Shown here one piece after another: positions 45,333 to 53,571 of a stretch of 64,000 nt of DNA. Position numbers and translations under genes: made by a program. The stretch covers positions 248,001 through 312,000 of the forward strand of contig JANSYP010000002.1 in the NCBI GenBank assembly GCA_024742405.1, in the 5' to 3' direction. Position 1 is the stretch's first letter. Each line of letters begins with the position of its first letter. The DNA comes from Paracoccaceae bacterium (GTDB lineage: Bacteria; Pseudomonadota; Alphaproteobacteria; Rhodobacterales; Rhodobacteraceae). The notes beneath the pieces are model-generated. The model ran no database searches and was not told where the DNA came from. It saw only the letters and a program-made list of their open reading frames with translations.

Positions 45333-46421
45333 ATGGCACGCCGCACATGGCTTGCAAGACTGGCCATTTGCATGGCCGTTGCGACGACGCAAGCGGCGCT
45401 GGCCGATCCGGCGGTCGAGCGCGCCCTCCCCCCAGTCGCCGAGCTACCGGCGCCGGGAATCGCCCCGGTTGTGCCGACGCAACGGCCTGCAGCGCCCGCG
45501 CTGTCGCCCCTGCCCGCACCCGCCCAACGCGACGCCGCAGCGCGCTATGCCGCGCAAACCGACGCCCTGCTCGAGGCAACGCCAGAGCCTGTGCCGCCAC
45601 GCCCGCGCCGCAGGGTGCCGGCCTCCTGCACCTCCGACGGGCTCCACTGCATCAGACCACTGACCTATCTGGGCGATGTCTGCCGGGTGATTGGCACGAC
45701 CGCACGGGAGGCCGGACTGGACCCGCATTTCTTTGCCCGGCTGATCTGGCGCGAGAGCCTCTTCGACGCCTACGCGATCAGCCCGGCCGGGGCGCTTGGG
45801 ATCGCGCAATTCATTCCGTCAACCGCGGCGCTACGGGGTCTAGACGACCCGTTCAACCCGGCGGAGGCCTTGCGGGCGTCGGCGCACTACCTGAGTCTTT
45901 TGCGCGACCGCTTCGGCAATGTGGGGCTGGCCGCCGGCGCCTATAACGGTGGCGAAGCACGGATGTCCCGGTATCTTTCAGAAGGTGGCGCATTGCCCGG
46001 CGAGACGCGGGCCTATGTGAACTGGATTACCGGATACCGCGCCGATCGGTGGCGCAGCGATCCCCCGGAAGCTCTCGATCTCAGCCTTGGCGATGACAAG
46101 CCCTTTAATACGGCTTGCGTGGACTGGGCGCGTGCGCGCAAGGCTCCGACAGTGGCGCCGGATGGGCCGACCCTGCCCTGGGCGATGGTCTATGCCGCCC
46201 ACGCCGACCGCGATGCCGCAGCACGCCGGGCCGAGGCGATGCGCACCCGGTTTCCCGCGCTTCTGGGCGATACCGATGGGCAGCTGCACCGCACGCGTCT
46301 GCCGGGGTCGGGCCGGGTGCTCTATACCGCGCGACTCGATGCGGCGAGCCGGATGACGGCGGCGCGGCTCTGCACTCGGCTGCGTCGGGCGGGCGGGGGC
46401 TGCATGGTTCTGCGCAACTGA
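45333..46421 (+). CDS. Lytic transglycosylase (SLT domain) with C-terminal SPOR-like region
   Basis: A 362-residue periplasmic peptidoglycan lyase. The N-terminus is a signal peptide (about residues 1-25, LARLAICMAVATTQAALA), followed by a Pro/Ala-rich linker. The SLT domain has RESLFDAYAISPAGALGIAQ with the catalytic Glu near residue 145, then AAGAYNGGEARM. The last ~80 residues (VYAAHADRDAAARRAEAM and RLCTRLRRAGGGCMV) resemble a SPOR domain that binds denuded glycan. The start at 45333 is chosen for its AAGGA ribosome binding site and compact signal peptide. It is divergent from polA. Confidence 0.88.
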   Translation: MARRTWLARLAICMAVATTQAALADPAVERALPPVAELPAPGIAPVVPTQRPAAPALSPLPAPAQRDAAARYAAQTDALLEATPEPVPPRPRRRVPASCTSDGLHCIRPLTYLGDVCRVIGTTAREAGLDPHFFARLIWRESLFDAYAISPAGALGIAQFIPSTAALRGLDDPFNPAEALRASAHYLSLLRDRFGNVGLAAGAYNGGEARMSRYLSEGGALPGETRAYVNWITGYRADRWRSDPPEALDLSLGDDKPFNTACVDWARARKAPTVAPDGPTLPWAMVYAAHADRDAAARRAEAMRTRFPALLGDTDGQLHRTRLPGSGRVLYTARLDAASRMTAARLCTRLRRAGGGCMVLRN

Positions 46422-46461
46422 ACAGACCGTCAGGGATCGGGATTGTCAGGGCGGCCCATGC

Positions 46462-46490
46462 AAAAGCCCGCGCGGTGGTCCGCGCGGGCT
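46462..46490 (-). terminator. Intrinsic terminator of hsp20
   Basis: AGCCCGCGCGG (46465-46475) and CCGCGCGGGCT (46480-46490) form a perfect 11-bp stem with a 4-nt loop. On the minus strand the stem is followed by TTTTGC. It lies 47 bp after the hsp20 stop and 40 bp after the convergent transglycosylase stop. Confidence 0.75.
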
Positions 46491-46536
46491 GAATGCTTCA
46501 AACGTTCTGGTGCATCCTCTTGGGACGCGGAGCGGG

Positions 46537-47004
46537 TCAGTTGACCTGCTTTGCCTCGACGGCATCCACCGAAACGGGTGCGCCGCGCTGGATCGCGATC
46601 CGGCGGGGTTTGAGCGCTTCGGGGATCTCGCGCTTCAGGTCGATATGAAGAAGGCCGTCGGCCTGTGTCGCACCGGTTGCAACCACATGGTCAGCAAGGT
46701 GGAAGCGGCGTTCGAAGGCCCGGGTGGCGATACCGCGGTGCAGATAGGTCTGCTCGGCCTCGGTGTCGGCTTTCTTCGCCGAGACGATCAACGCCTTTTC
46801 GCGCAGTTCGACATTCAGTTCGTCCTCAGTGAACCCAGCCACCGCGATGGTGATTCGATAGGTGTCGTCCGAGGTCTTTTCGATGTTGTAGGGGGGGTAG
46901 CTCGGCTGGCTGACATCGGAAGCCAGCACCCGGTCCATCATGTCGGCAATCTGGTCGAAACCGACGGTGGCGCGGTAGAGCGGAGCAAGATCAAAGTTAC
47001 GCAA
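46537..47004 (-). CDS. Small heat-shock protein, Hsp20/IbpA type
   Basis: A 155-residue alpha-crystallin domain chaperone that holds unfolding proteins for refolding by DnaK/ClpB. The N-terminus RNFDLAPLYRATVGFDQIAD is typical of IbpA in alphaproteobacteria. The crystallin domain has YRITIAVAGFTEDELNVE and YLHRGIATRAFERRFHLAD. The gene opens with TTG at 47004, a rare start, but it has a strong AAGGAGG ribosome binding site at good spacing and the conserved N-terminus begins there. An intrinsic terminator follows. A possible heat-shock promoter and structured leader lie upstream. Confidence 0.93.
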   Translation of the reverse strand: MRNFDLAPLYRATVGFDQIADMMDRVLASDVSQPSYPPYNIEKTSDDTYRITIAVAGFTEDELNVELREKALIVSAKKADTEAEQTYLHRGIATRAFERRFHLADHVVATGATQADGLLHIDLKREIPEALKPRRIAIQRGAPVSVDAVEAKQVN

Positions 47005-47010
47005 AGGTAT

Positions 47011-47057
47011 CCTCCTTCAGAGCGATTCCAAGGGGATCCTCCAGATGGACGGATCCC
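47011..47057 (-). promoter_or_regulatory. Possible structured 5' leader of hsp20 (thermosensor candidate)
   Basis: The ribosome binding site AAGGAGG (47017-47011) can pair with CCCCTT (47035-47030) with one bulge. A competing hairpin GGGATCC/GGATCCC (47033-47039 with 47051-47057) shares bases with that site. Mutually exclusive pairing is a pattern seen in RNA thermometers. Inference only. Confidence 0.35.
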
Positions 47058-47098
47058 ATTTCAGACTGCGGAGCCCGGTTCCGGCGCCCCGCATCCCT

Positions 47099-47127
47099 TA
47101 GCTGGGAATGGCTCCGTGTCCTGTCAA
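47099..47127 (-). promoter_or_regulatory. Predicted hsp20 promoter
   Basis: TTGACA (47127-47122) and CAGCTA (47104-47099) are spaced 17 bp apart on the minus strand. The -35 is perfect and also fits heat-shock sigma factors; the -10 is weak. It overlaps the 3' end of the protease gene. The predicted leader is about 90 nt. Confidence 0.4.
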
Positions 47128-47903
47128 GGCCTATGCAACGGGCTCAGAACCGGGCGTGCCGGCTGGACGTCTGCCGCCTGATCCACCAACGCGGTCGGGC
47201 CGAAAAGCCCGTCGCGCGCCGTCCGATCGACCGACACTGACAGCGCCCGACCGCGCATCAGCGGCGGTTTCGCCCCGGTCATCGCGGCGATGACGCCGAC
47301 GACCCGCGGGCCGTCCGGTGTGCTCAGGATCAGCGGTGCCCCGGACACCCCCGGTGTCGCCTCGCAACTGGTACCCAGCAACGTGCCCTCGCGCCCGAGA
47401 ATGTGGCAGGACGGCTCCGAAGACAGGATGAAGGACCGGTCGCGGCCATAGCTGTAGGTTGCCACCTCCTGGCCGACGCCGGCGTGATCGGCGAGATCGA
47501 TCGGAGCTACCAGATCGGCAGAGACCGGTGCACGCAGGCGCACCAGCGCCACATCGCGCGAGGTCGGACGGCCGCCGCCGAAATATCCCTTCGCTGGCCG
47601 AATCGTCGCCACGCGCCCGTGGATCGAATAACTGCCCTTGCGGAACCCGGCGAGGAAATGCACCTGGTCGGGATGCACGATCTTGCCCGTACGCCGATTG
47701 GCAACGCAGTGCGCCGCGGTAAGCACAAGATCGGGAGCTATCAGCGTCGCCGTACAATGGCCCTGCCCTCTGATATTGAGGCGGCCGACGGCATCCCAGG
47801 CCTTCTGGGACTGCTCGGTCAGCATCAGCCGGCGGCTGTCACCGCCCGACGCGGGCAGCGCGCAGGCGATTGCAAGAAGAGTGGCGACAAGCGGTTTCAA
47901 CAT
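47124..47903 (-). CDS. Secreted trypsin-like serine protease
   Basis: A 259-residue serine protease of the trypsin fold. A signal peptide (MLKPLVATLLAIACALPASG) precedes the mature domain. The catalytic triad is visible: His in LVLTAAHCVA, Asp in SRDVALVRL and Ser in TPGVSGAPLIL (a GVSG oxyanion motif). Two further cysteines likely form disulfides. An alternative start at 47915 adds four residues. It lies upstream of hsp20 on the same strand, but hsp20 has its own promoter. The natural substrate is unknown. Confidence 0.85.
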   Translation of the reverse strand: MLKPLVATLLAIACALPASGGDSRRLMLTEQSQKAWDAVGRLNIRGQGHCTATLIAPDLVLTAAHCVANRRTGKIVHPDQVHFLAGFRKGSYSIHGRVATIRPAKGYFGGGRPTSRDVALVRLRAPVSADLVAPIDLADHAGVGQEVATYSYGRDRSFILSSEPSCHILGREGTLLGTSCEATPGVSGAPLILSTPDGPRVVGVIAAMTGAKPPLMRGRALSVSVDRTARDGLFGPTALVDQAADVQPARPVLSPLHRP

Positions 47904-48011
47904 GCCCGCAACCATGGCACGCGCGGGTTAATAGTTCAGCCCGGAACTCTGCCAAATGCCCTGTTTCCGTTGCGACACTCGCCGGCCGCCCGCCCAGCTT
48001 GTGCCGTTTTT

Positions 48012-49304
48012 TCAGGCAGCCAGGGCCGGCGGGCGCGGCCCGCCCGTCGCCCAATCCAATAGCTCGACCGTATGCACGACAGGAATGTCGGTGCCGCCCC
48101 CGATCTGCATCATGCAGCCGATGTTGCCCGCCGCGATCAGATCCGGCGCGGTCGCCTCGAGCGTATCGACCTTGCGGGTCTTCAATTCCTTGCTGATCGC
48201 GGGCTGCATCAGATTGTAGGTGCCTGCCGAGCCGCAGCACAGGTGGCTGTCGCGCGGCTCCACCACCCGGAACCCGGCCTCTTTCAGCAGGGTCTTTGGG
48301 GCCGTCTTTATCTGCTGGCCATGCTGGAGCGAACAGGCCGAATGGTAGGCAACCTTGAGCTGCTCCGGCGCCGCGGCATTCGGCAGTGGCCCGAGCGTTT
48401 CGAGAAACTCGGAGATATCCATCGCACGCTCGGCGACCCGGGCGGCGTCCGCGGCCTGGCCGGTGAGCCGCATCATGTGGCCATAGTCCTTCACCGTCGT
48501 GCCGCAGCCCGAGGTGTTGATCACAATTGCGTCGAGACCGTCACCGTCGATCTCGGCGCACCACGCCCGGATGTTGGCCCCGGCCGCGCCATGGGATTGC
48601 GCCTCTTTGCCCATATGGTGCGTCAGCGCTCCGCAGCAGCCCGCGCCTTCGGCCACCACGACTTCGACACCGAGCCGCGTGAGCAAACGGATGGTCGCGT
48701 CGTTGATGTCGGTGTTCAGCGCCTTTTGCGCGCAGCCGGTCATCAGCGCGACCCGCTTGCGGCGCGTGCCTGCAGGCGGAAAGCTCTGCGGGTCGTCATT
48801 TCGCGACACCGGCGGGATGGTCTTGGGCGCCATCTCCAGCATGGCGCGCAGCCGCGCGTCGGGCATCAGCCGCTTGAAGGGACGTGCGATCTTCGCCCCG
48901 AGCAGCGCAAACCGGAACCGCATCGGGTAAGGCAGCACCTGTGCCAGGATCCAGCGCAACGCGCGGTCCGACCAGGGCCGGTCATAGGTCTTTTCGATAT
49001 AGGCGCGGGCCTCGTCGACAAGATGCATGTAGTGCACGCCCGAAGGGCACGTCGTCATGCAGGCCAGACAGGACAGGCAGCGATCGATATGCTTAACGGT
49101 CTTTTCGTCCGCCGGCCGCCCGTTTTCGAGCATGTCCTTGATCAGGTAGATGCGCCCGCGCGGACTGTCGAGTTCGTCACCGAGAACCTGGTAGGTCGGG
49201 CAGGTGGCGGTGCAGAAGCCGCAATGCACACAGGAGCGCAGGATCTCGTTGGAGCGCGCCAGACGCGGATCGGACAGTTGCTCGGGAGTGAAGTTCGTTT
49301 GCAT
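48012..49304 (-). CDS. glcF: Glycolate oxidase iron-sulfur subunit GlcF
   Basis: GlcF is the iron-sulfur subunit of glycolate oxidase, passing electrons from glycolate to the quinone pool. From 49304 the protein has 430 residues. Two 4Fe-4S motifs are present near the N-terminus: CVHCGFCTATCP and CLSCLACMTTCP. The two CCG domains of the family are represented by EGAGCCGAL and HLCCGSAGTYN. It is the last gene of the operon glcD, glcE, membrane protein, glcF. The start at 49304 is preferred because the longer frame runs through the neighbouring small gene. Confidence 0.94.
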   Translation of the reverse strand: MQTNFTPEQLSDPRLARSNEILRSCVHCGFCTATCPTYQVLGDELDSPRGRIYLIKDMLENGRPADEKTVKHIDRCLSCLACMTTCPSGVHYMHLVDEARAYIEKTYDRPWSDRALRWILAQVLPYPMRFRFALLGAKIARPFKRLMPDARLRAMLEMAPKTIPPVSRNDDPQSFPPAGTRRKRVALMTGCAQKALNTDINDATIRLLTRLGVEVVVAEGAGCCGALTHHMGKEAQSHGAAGANIRAWCAEIDGDGLDAIVINTSGCGTTVKDYGHMMRLTGQAADAARVAERAMDISEFLETLGPLPNAAAPEQLKVAYHSACSLQHGQQIKTAPKTLLKEAGFRVVEPRDSHLCCGSAGTYNLMQPAISKELKTRKVDTLEATAPDLIAAGNIGCMMQIGGGTDIPVVHTVELLDWATGGPRPPALAA

Positions 49305-49314
49305 GGGGAAGCTT

Positions 49315-49665
49315 TCAGAGCAGAGCGAGGTAGAGCGTGCCAAGCACCGCCGCCACCCCCAGATAAACCAGTGCGAAGACGACCCGGGCCCGCCAGACAT
49401 CGTCGAACCGGCCGAGATAGAGGTGGTAGAACATGCCACCCACGGTCGCGGCCAAAAGCGCCAGACCCAAGGCGCTGACCTGCAATGCCGAAAGACCAAT
49501 TCCCGAAAGGGCCGTGTCAAAGACCAGCGCCGCAAGGATCAACGCGGCCGCGCCGGCGGAGCCGATCTGTGCGATCAACGCGCCCCGAGGTCGATCCCGG
49601 ACAAGGACCAGGCCGGTAAAGACCAGCGTCGAGATCAGCGCGACAGTCGCGGCCGTTGCGATCAT
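49315..49665 (-). CDS. Small membrane protein in the glycolate oxidase operon
   Basis: A 116-residue hydrophobic protein that I do not recognise as a named family. It has about four membrane segments: ATVALISTLVFTGLVLV, IGSAGAAALILAALVF, ALGLALLAATVGGMFYHLYLG-type residues, and VVFALVYLGVAAVLGTLYLA. It sits between glcE (4-bp overlap) and glcF (10 bp), so it is likely translated with them. It may anchor the Glc complex to the membrane or link it to quinone, but this is inference from context only. Confidence 0.6.
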   Translation of the reverse strand: MIATAATVALISTLVFTGLVLVRDRPRGALIAQIGSAGAAALILAALVFDTALSGIGLSALQVSALGLALLAATVGGMFYHLYLGRFDDVWRARVVFALVYLGVAAVLGTLYLALL

Positions 49666-50897
49666 GTCCCGGCCGGGCCTGGCGCGGTCATCAGGCCAGG
49701 ATTGAGGACAGCGCGCGGATCGAAGCTTGCGCGCAACCGAGTGGCAAGCGCGGCCAGCGGTCCGGGTTCGGGCTGGAATACCGGCAAGCGCTCGCGCGTC
49801 TCGACATCCGCGCGCACCAGGGTCGCGTGACCGCGGAAACTGCCGAGTTGCGCGCGCAAGTCGGTGCCGGGCGTAGCCAGCACCCAGATCAGACCACCGC
49901 CCCAGTCAAAGAGCCGAGGCAGATCTCCGAGATGCGCGGCAAGCGCCGCGGCCTCGGACGGACGCACCGACAACCGCCAGACGTCCCCGTCGCGCCCCGC
50001 GAACTCCCGGACGTCGCGAATGTCGCGCCAGATGGCATCCGATGCGTCGCGGTCGTCCAAAAGCTCGACCGGACCGAAACGTCCCAACTCCGCAACCAGA
50101 CGCTCCGCTCGATAGGCCACCGAAGCGGCCAGCCCTTCGATCCGCACGAGCGTTCTGCCGTCGGAGCCGTTCGCGCCGCCGGAACGGTGAGCCGCACCCG
50201 TGACATCGTAGGGCGACCCGAGCGCTTCGGAGAGCGCGTCTATGGCCTGCGGCTCGGACAATCCCGAAATGCTCAGCGTCGCGCGCGCATCCGGCGCTGG
50301 AAGAACCTTGAAACTCACCTCCGTCAGGACCCCAAGGGTTCCGAAACTGCCTGCCATGAGCTTGACGAGGTCATAGCCGGTGACGTTTTTCATCACCCGC
50401 CCGCCGTTCTTCACGATGCGGCCGGCCCCATCGACGAAGCGCACGCCGATCAGGCTGTCGCGGCAGGCTCCCGCCTGAACCCGACGCGGGCCGGAGGCGT
50501 TGGTCGCGACAACGCCGCCGATCGTCGGCACGCCCTCAGTCGCCAGAAGCGCACGGTGATCCAGCGGCTCGAATGGCAGGCGCTGTCCGGCGCTCGCCAG
50601 CGTGGCTTCGATCTCTTCCAACGGCGTTCCGGCGCGGGCGACCAGCGTCAGCGCGCCGGGATCATGGCGGACGATGCCCGACACCCCTGCGACAGACAGG
50701 ATTTGCGCGGCGACCGGCCGGCCGATGTTTCGCGTGCCTCCACCCATCGGGCGGAGGGGCCCGCTCGCGTCACGAACAGCCTCGGCGAGACCAGCCTCAC
50801 TGGTCGGCGCGAGCACGGACTGACCCGGGGACGTGGTCGCGCCTGCACCAGTCGCCTGCGCGGCTTCCTGAGCAGTGGTGACAGCGGCAGCGGTCAT
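49662..50897 (-). CDS. glcE: Glycolate oxidase FAD-binding subunit GlcE
   Basis: GlcE is an FAD-binding subunit needed for glycolate oxidase activity. The 411 residues show the FAD_binding_4 motif as RPMGGGTRNIG near residue 50 and EGVPTIGGVVATNASGPRR with the PP-loop glycine run, then FGTLGVLTEVSFKVLP. The first ~28 residues are Ala/Thr-rich and unlike the family core, so a start further in is possible. It overlaps glcD by 4 bp and the small membrane protein by 4 bp. Confidence 0.92.
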   Translation of the reverse strand: MTAAAVTTAQEAAQATGAGATTSPGQSVLAPTSEAGLAEAVRDASGPLRPMGGGTRNIGRPVAAQILSVAGVSGIVRHDPGALTLVARAGTPLEEIEATLASAGQRLPFEPLDHRALLATEGVPTIGGVVATNASGPRRVQAGACRDSLIGVRFVDGAGRIVKNGGRVMKNVTGYDLVKLMAGSFGTLGVLTEVSFKVLPAPDARATLSISGLSEPQAIDALSEALGSPYDVTGAAHRSGGANGSDGRTLVRIEGLAASVAYRAERLVAELGRFGPVELLDDRDASDAIWRDIRDVREFAGRDGDVWRLSVRPSEAAALAAHLGDLPRLFDWGGGLIWVLATPGTDLRAQLGSFRGHATLVRADVETRERLPVFQPEPGPLAALATRLRASFDPRAVLNPGLMTAPGPAGT

Positions 50898-52333
50898 GCC
50901 GCTTGCTCCCTGCGGGTGGCACTCACCGACAACGGGAACACTTTTGCAGGGTTCAGGAGCCAGCGGGGATCGAATGCGTCCTTCACGGTGAGTTGCGCCT
51001 CAAGATCCTCCGGCGCGAACTGCGTCTGCATGAGGTCGCGCTTTTCAACGCCGACGCCATGTTCACCGGTCAGACAGCCTCCGGCCTCCACGCAGAGTTT
51101 GAGGATCTCCGCACCGAGTTCTTCGCAGATCTCCAGGTCGCCCTCCTTGTTGGCGTCAAAGAGGATCAAAGGATGAAGATTGCCGTCACCCGCGTGGAAC
51201 ACATTGGCGACGTCCAGCCCGTATTCGTCCGACAGTTCGCCGATCCGACGCAACACCATGGGCAGTTCGCTCACCGGAATCGTGCCGTCGAGACACATGT
51301 AGTCACTGATCCGGCCAATCGCGCCAAAGGCCGCCTTGCGGCCCTTCCAGATCAGCGCGCTCTCGGCGTCCGATGCGCTTTCGCGGAAGGCAACGGGGTT
51401 GTGCCGCTGAGATAGCTGCCGGATCAACCCGATCTGTTCGTCGATCTCCGCACGGCTGCCTTCGACTTCGACGATCAGCAGCGCCTCGCAATCGGGATAG
51501 CCCGCATGGGCAAAATCCTCGCTGACGCGGATGCAAGGGCGATCCATGAACTCGATAGCCACCGGCAAAACGCCCGCCTCGATGATATCGGCCACACAGG
51601 CGCCCGCGACTTCGGCCGTGTCAAAGCCCATAAGGACGGGGCGCGCGCCTTCGGGTTTCCGCAAGATGCGCAATGTTGCTTCGGTCACGACACCAAGCTG
51701 GCCTTCGGAGCCGCAGATCACGCCGAGCAGATCGAGCCCCGGTGCATCGAGATGCGCGCCGCCAATCTCGACCACGGTTCCATCCATCATGACCATGGTC
51801 ACGCCCAGCAGGTTGTTGGTCGTCACGCCGTATTTCAGGCAATGCGCGCCCCCGGAATTCATCCCGATATTGCCCGCGATAGCGCAAGCAAGCTGAGAGG
51901 ACGGGTCCGGGGCGTAAAAGAAATCCTCACCCTCCACAGCACCGGTTACTGACAGGTTGGTCCGGCCCGCCTGCACCCGAATGATCCGGTCGGCGGTATT
52001 CACCTCCAGAACGTCGGTCATCTTGGAGACCCCGAGCACAACGGAATCCGCGGTCGGCAACGCACCACCGGCCAGCGACGTGCCCGACCCGCGTGGAACC
52101 ACCGGCACACGTTCTTCGTGGCAGATCTTGAGCACGGCCGCGACTTCCTGGGTCGTGCTCGGCAAGGCCACGGCAAGCGGCGGACACCGGTAGGCGGTCA
52201 GCGCGTCACACTCGAAGGCGCGGGTCTCGGCCAGATCGGAGATCACGGCCTCTGCGGGGAGAACCTCGCTCAATCGCGTTACGATCGTCTCGCGCCGCGC
52301 CAGCACTGTGGCATCGGGGGCAGGCATCTGCAT
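50894..52333 (-). CDS. glcD: Glycolate oxidase catalytic subunit GlcD
   Basis: GlcD is the flavin subunit that oxidises glycolate to glyoxylate. From 52333 the protein has 479 residues. Features include VPVVPRGSGTSLAGGALP, AGNIGMNSGGAHCLKYG and GSEGQLGVVTEATLRIL of the FAD domain, and HAGDGNLHPLILFDAN and LTGEHGVGVEKRD of the C-terminal oxidase domain. It leads the glcDEF operon behind a strong predicted promoter and inverted repeat. The start at 52333 has a GGGAGAGA ribosome binding site; the longer frame upstream is not supported. Confidence 0.95.
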   Translation of the reverse strand: MQMPAPDATVLARRETIVTRLSEVLPAEAVISDLAETRAFECDALTAYRCPPLAVALPSTTQEVAAVLKICHEERVPVVPRGSGTSLAGGALPTADSVVLGVSKMTDVLEVNTADRIIRVQAGRTNLSVTGAVEGEDFFYAPDPSSQLACAIAGNIGMNSGGAHCLKYGVTTNNLLGVTMVMMDGTVVEIGGAHLDAPGLDLLGVICGSEGQLGVVTEATLRILRKPEGARPVLMGFDTAEVAGACVADIIEAGVLPVAIEFMDRPCIRVSEDFAHAGYPDCEALLIVEVEGSRAEIDEQIGLIRQLSQRHNPVAFRESASDAESALIWKGRKAAFGAIGRISDYMCLDGTIPVSELPMVLRRIGELSDEYGLDVANVFHAGDGNLHPLILFDANKEGDLEICEELGAEILKLCVEAGGCLTGEHGVGVEKRDLMQTQFAPEDLEAQLTVKDAFDPRWLLNPAKVFPLSVSATRREQAA

Positions 52334-52387
52334 GGTCTCTCTCCCAAACTCGGTGTGAGGCACCCGCTTTCACCGGTTCTATGCGCC

Positions 52388-52426
52388 AATTGGTAATTTT
52401 ATATAACCAATTTGACCGGATGACAA
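52388..52426 (-). promoter_or_regulatory. glc operon promoter bracketed by an inverted repeat
   Basis: On the minus strand TTGTCA (52426-52421) and TATAAA (52403-52398) are spaced 17 bp apart, close to consensus. The -10 lies inside an inverted repeat AATTGGT (52388-52394) and ACCAATT (52406-52412). These half-sites match FadR-subfamily GntR operators such as PdhR, although the usual spacer is 3 bp rather than 11. A glycolate- or lactate-responsive GntR regulator is a plausible binder. Confidence 0.6.
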
Positions 52427-52454
52427 CCCATGATCTGTGAGAATACATGCGCCC

Positions 52455-53156
52455 ATGACTATTGTAGGTCCGCTCACCGCTTTTCACATGCTCGACGGCA
52501 TTGCCGTTGCCCTGCTGTTTCTGACCTGGGCCACGATCGGCTGGCTGATTGAGCGCCCCAATGCAAAGCATAAATCGGCCTCGGTGCTCATGGCGCGCTA
52601 TCGGCTGGAATGGATGAGCCACATCGCCGCTCGCGATCCGCGCGTTTTCGATGCGATGCTGCTGACCAACCTGCGCGAGGGCACGGCGTTCTTTGCCTCA
52701 GCCTGCCTTATCGCCATCGGCGGCGGTATGGCGCTCTTGTCCAATACGGAACGGGTCAGCATGATCGCCGAAGACCTGATCCTCGACACCGCGCCGGAGT
52801 CTGTTCTGGAGGTCAAGATCCTCGTCGTGATTCTGCTGCTCACCGCGGCGTTTCTCAAATTCGTCTGGGCCAACCGGGTCTTCGGCTATTGCGCAGTGCT
52901 GGCGGGCACGATCCCGAACGACCTGTCCGATCCACGCTGCACGATCCGGTCGCGCCAGGCTGGGGAACTGAATGTGACGGCGGCGCGGGCCTTCAACAAG
53001 GGCCTGCGGTCGGTTTACTTTGCGCTCGGCGCCCTGGCCTGGCTGGTCGGCGCCTGGGCGCTGATCGTCGCGACGGCGCTGACCCTGATCATGATCATCC
53101 GCCGCGAATACGCGTCGCGCTCGCGCAATGTCCTGCTGGAGGAGCCTGTCCAATGA
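52455..53156 (+). CDS. DUF599 membrane protein
   Basis: A 233-residue membrane protein of the DUF599 family, function unknown. About four hydrophobic segments are visible: LDGIAVALLFLTWATIGWLI, TAFFASACLIAIGGGMALL, KILVVILLLTAAFLKFVWAN and FALGALAWLVGAWALIVATA. The family-typical stretches RYRLEWMSHIAARDPRVFDA and NVTAARAFNKGLRSVYFALG are present. The start at 52455 is chosen over a GTG at 52437 because the conserved part begins there. It is divergent from glcD and overlaps the next gene by 4 bp. Confidence 0.84.
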   Translation: MTIVGPLTAFHMLDGIAVALLFLTWATIGWLIERPNAKHKSASVLMARYRLEWMSHIAARDPRVFDAMLLTNLREGTAFFASACLIAIGGGMALLSNTERVSMIAEDLILDTAPESVLEVKILVVILLLTAAFLKFVWANRVFGYCAVLAGTIPNDLSDPRCTIRSRQAGELNVTAARAFNKGLRSVYFALGALAWLVGAWALIVATALTLIMIIRREYASRSRNVLLEEPVQ

Positions 53157-53518
53157 TCCGCACCGCCCTTCTTGTTGCCATCGTCGCCTGTTTTGCGGTT
53201 CCGCTGCGGGCCGATCCGCCCGAGATCACCGAGGTGACGGCGCGCGAGGCCGGCGGAGTCTGGCGTTTTGATGTCACGATCCTGCACCCCGACACTGGTT
53301 GGGATCACTACGCCGACGGGTGGGAGGTGCTGGCCCCTGATGGCACAAGGCTGGGCTTCCGGGAGCTTTTTCACCCCCATGTGGAAGAACAGCCCTTCAC
53401 CCGCAGTCTCTCGGGCATCACGATCCCCGACACGCTGACCGAGGTCATCGTCCGCCCGCGCTGCAACCTCACCGGGTGGGCCGAGGAGGGCGTGCGGGTC
53501 GCCCTGCCGGGGCGGTAA
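53153..53518 (+). CDS. Small secreted protein of unknown function
   Basis: A 121-residue protein not recognised as a named family. It begins with a signal peptide (MIRTALLVAIVACFAVPLRA). The mature part has a beta-sandwich look: WRFDVTILHPDTGWDHYADG, WEVLAPDGTRLGFREL, HVEEQPFTRSLSGI and EVIVRPRCNLTGWAEEGVRV. It overlaps the DUF599 gene by 4 bp and is probably cotranslated with it. No functional prediction beyond a periplasmic location is possible. Confidence 0.66.
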   Translation: MIRTALLVAIVACFAVPLRADPPEITEVTAREAGGVWRFDVTILHPDTGWDHYADGWEVLAPDGTRLGFRELFHPHVEEQPFTRSLSGITIPDTLTEVIVRPRCNLTGWAEEGVRVALPGR

Positions 53519-53571
53519 GACACAAACGGCTGACAGAGCGCCGCGGATAACCGGGTCGACCTGCTCTTGTG

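Noticed and set aside
43759-45663. Plus-strand open frame of 634 codons
   Set aside because: It is antisense to polA and runs into the transglycosylase gene in another frame; no domain is seen.
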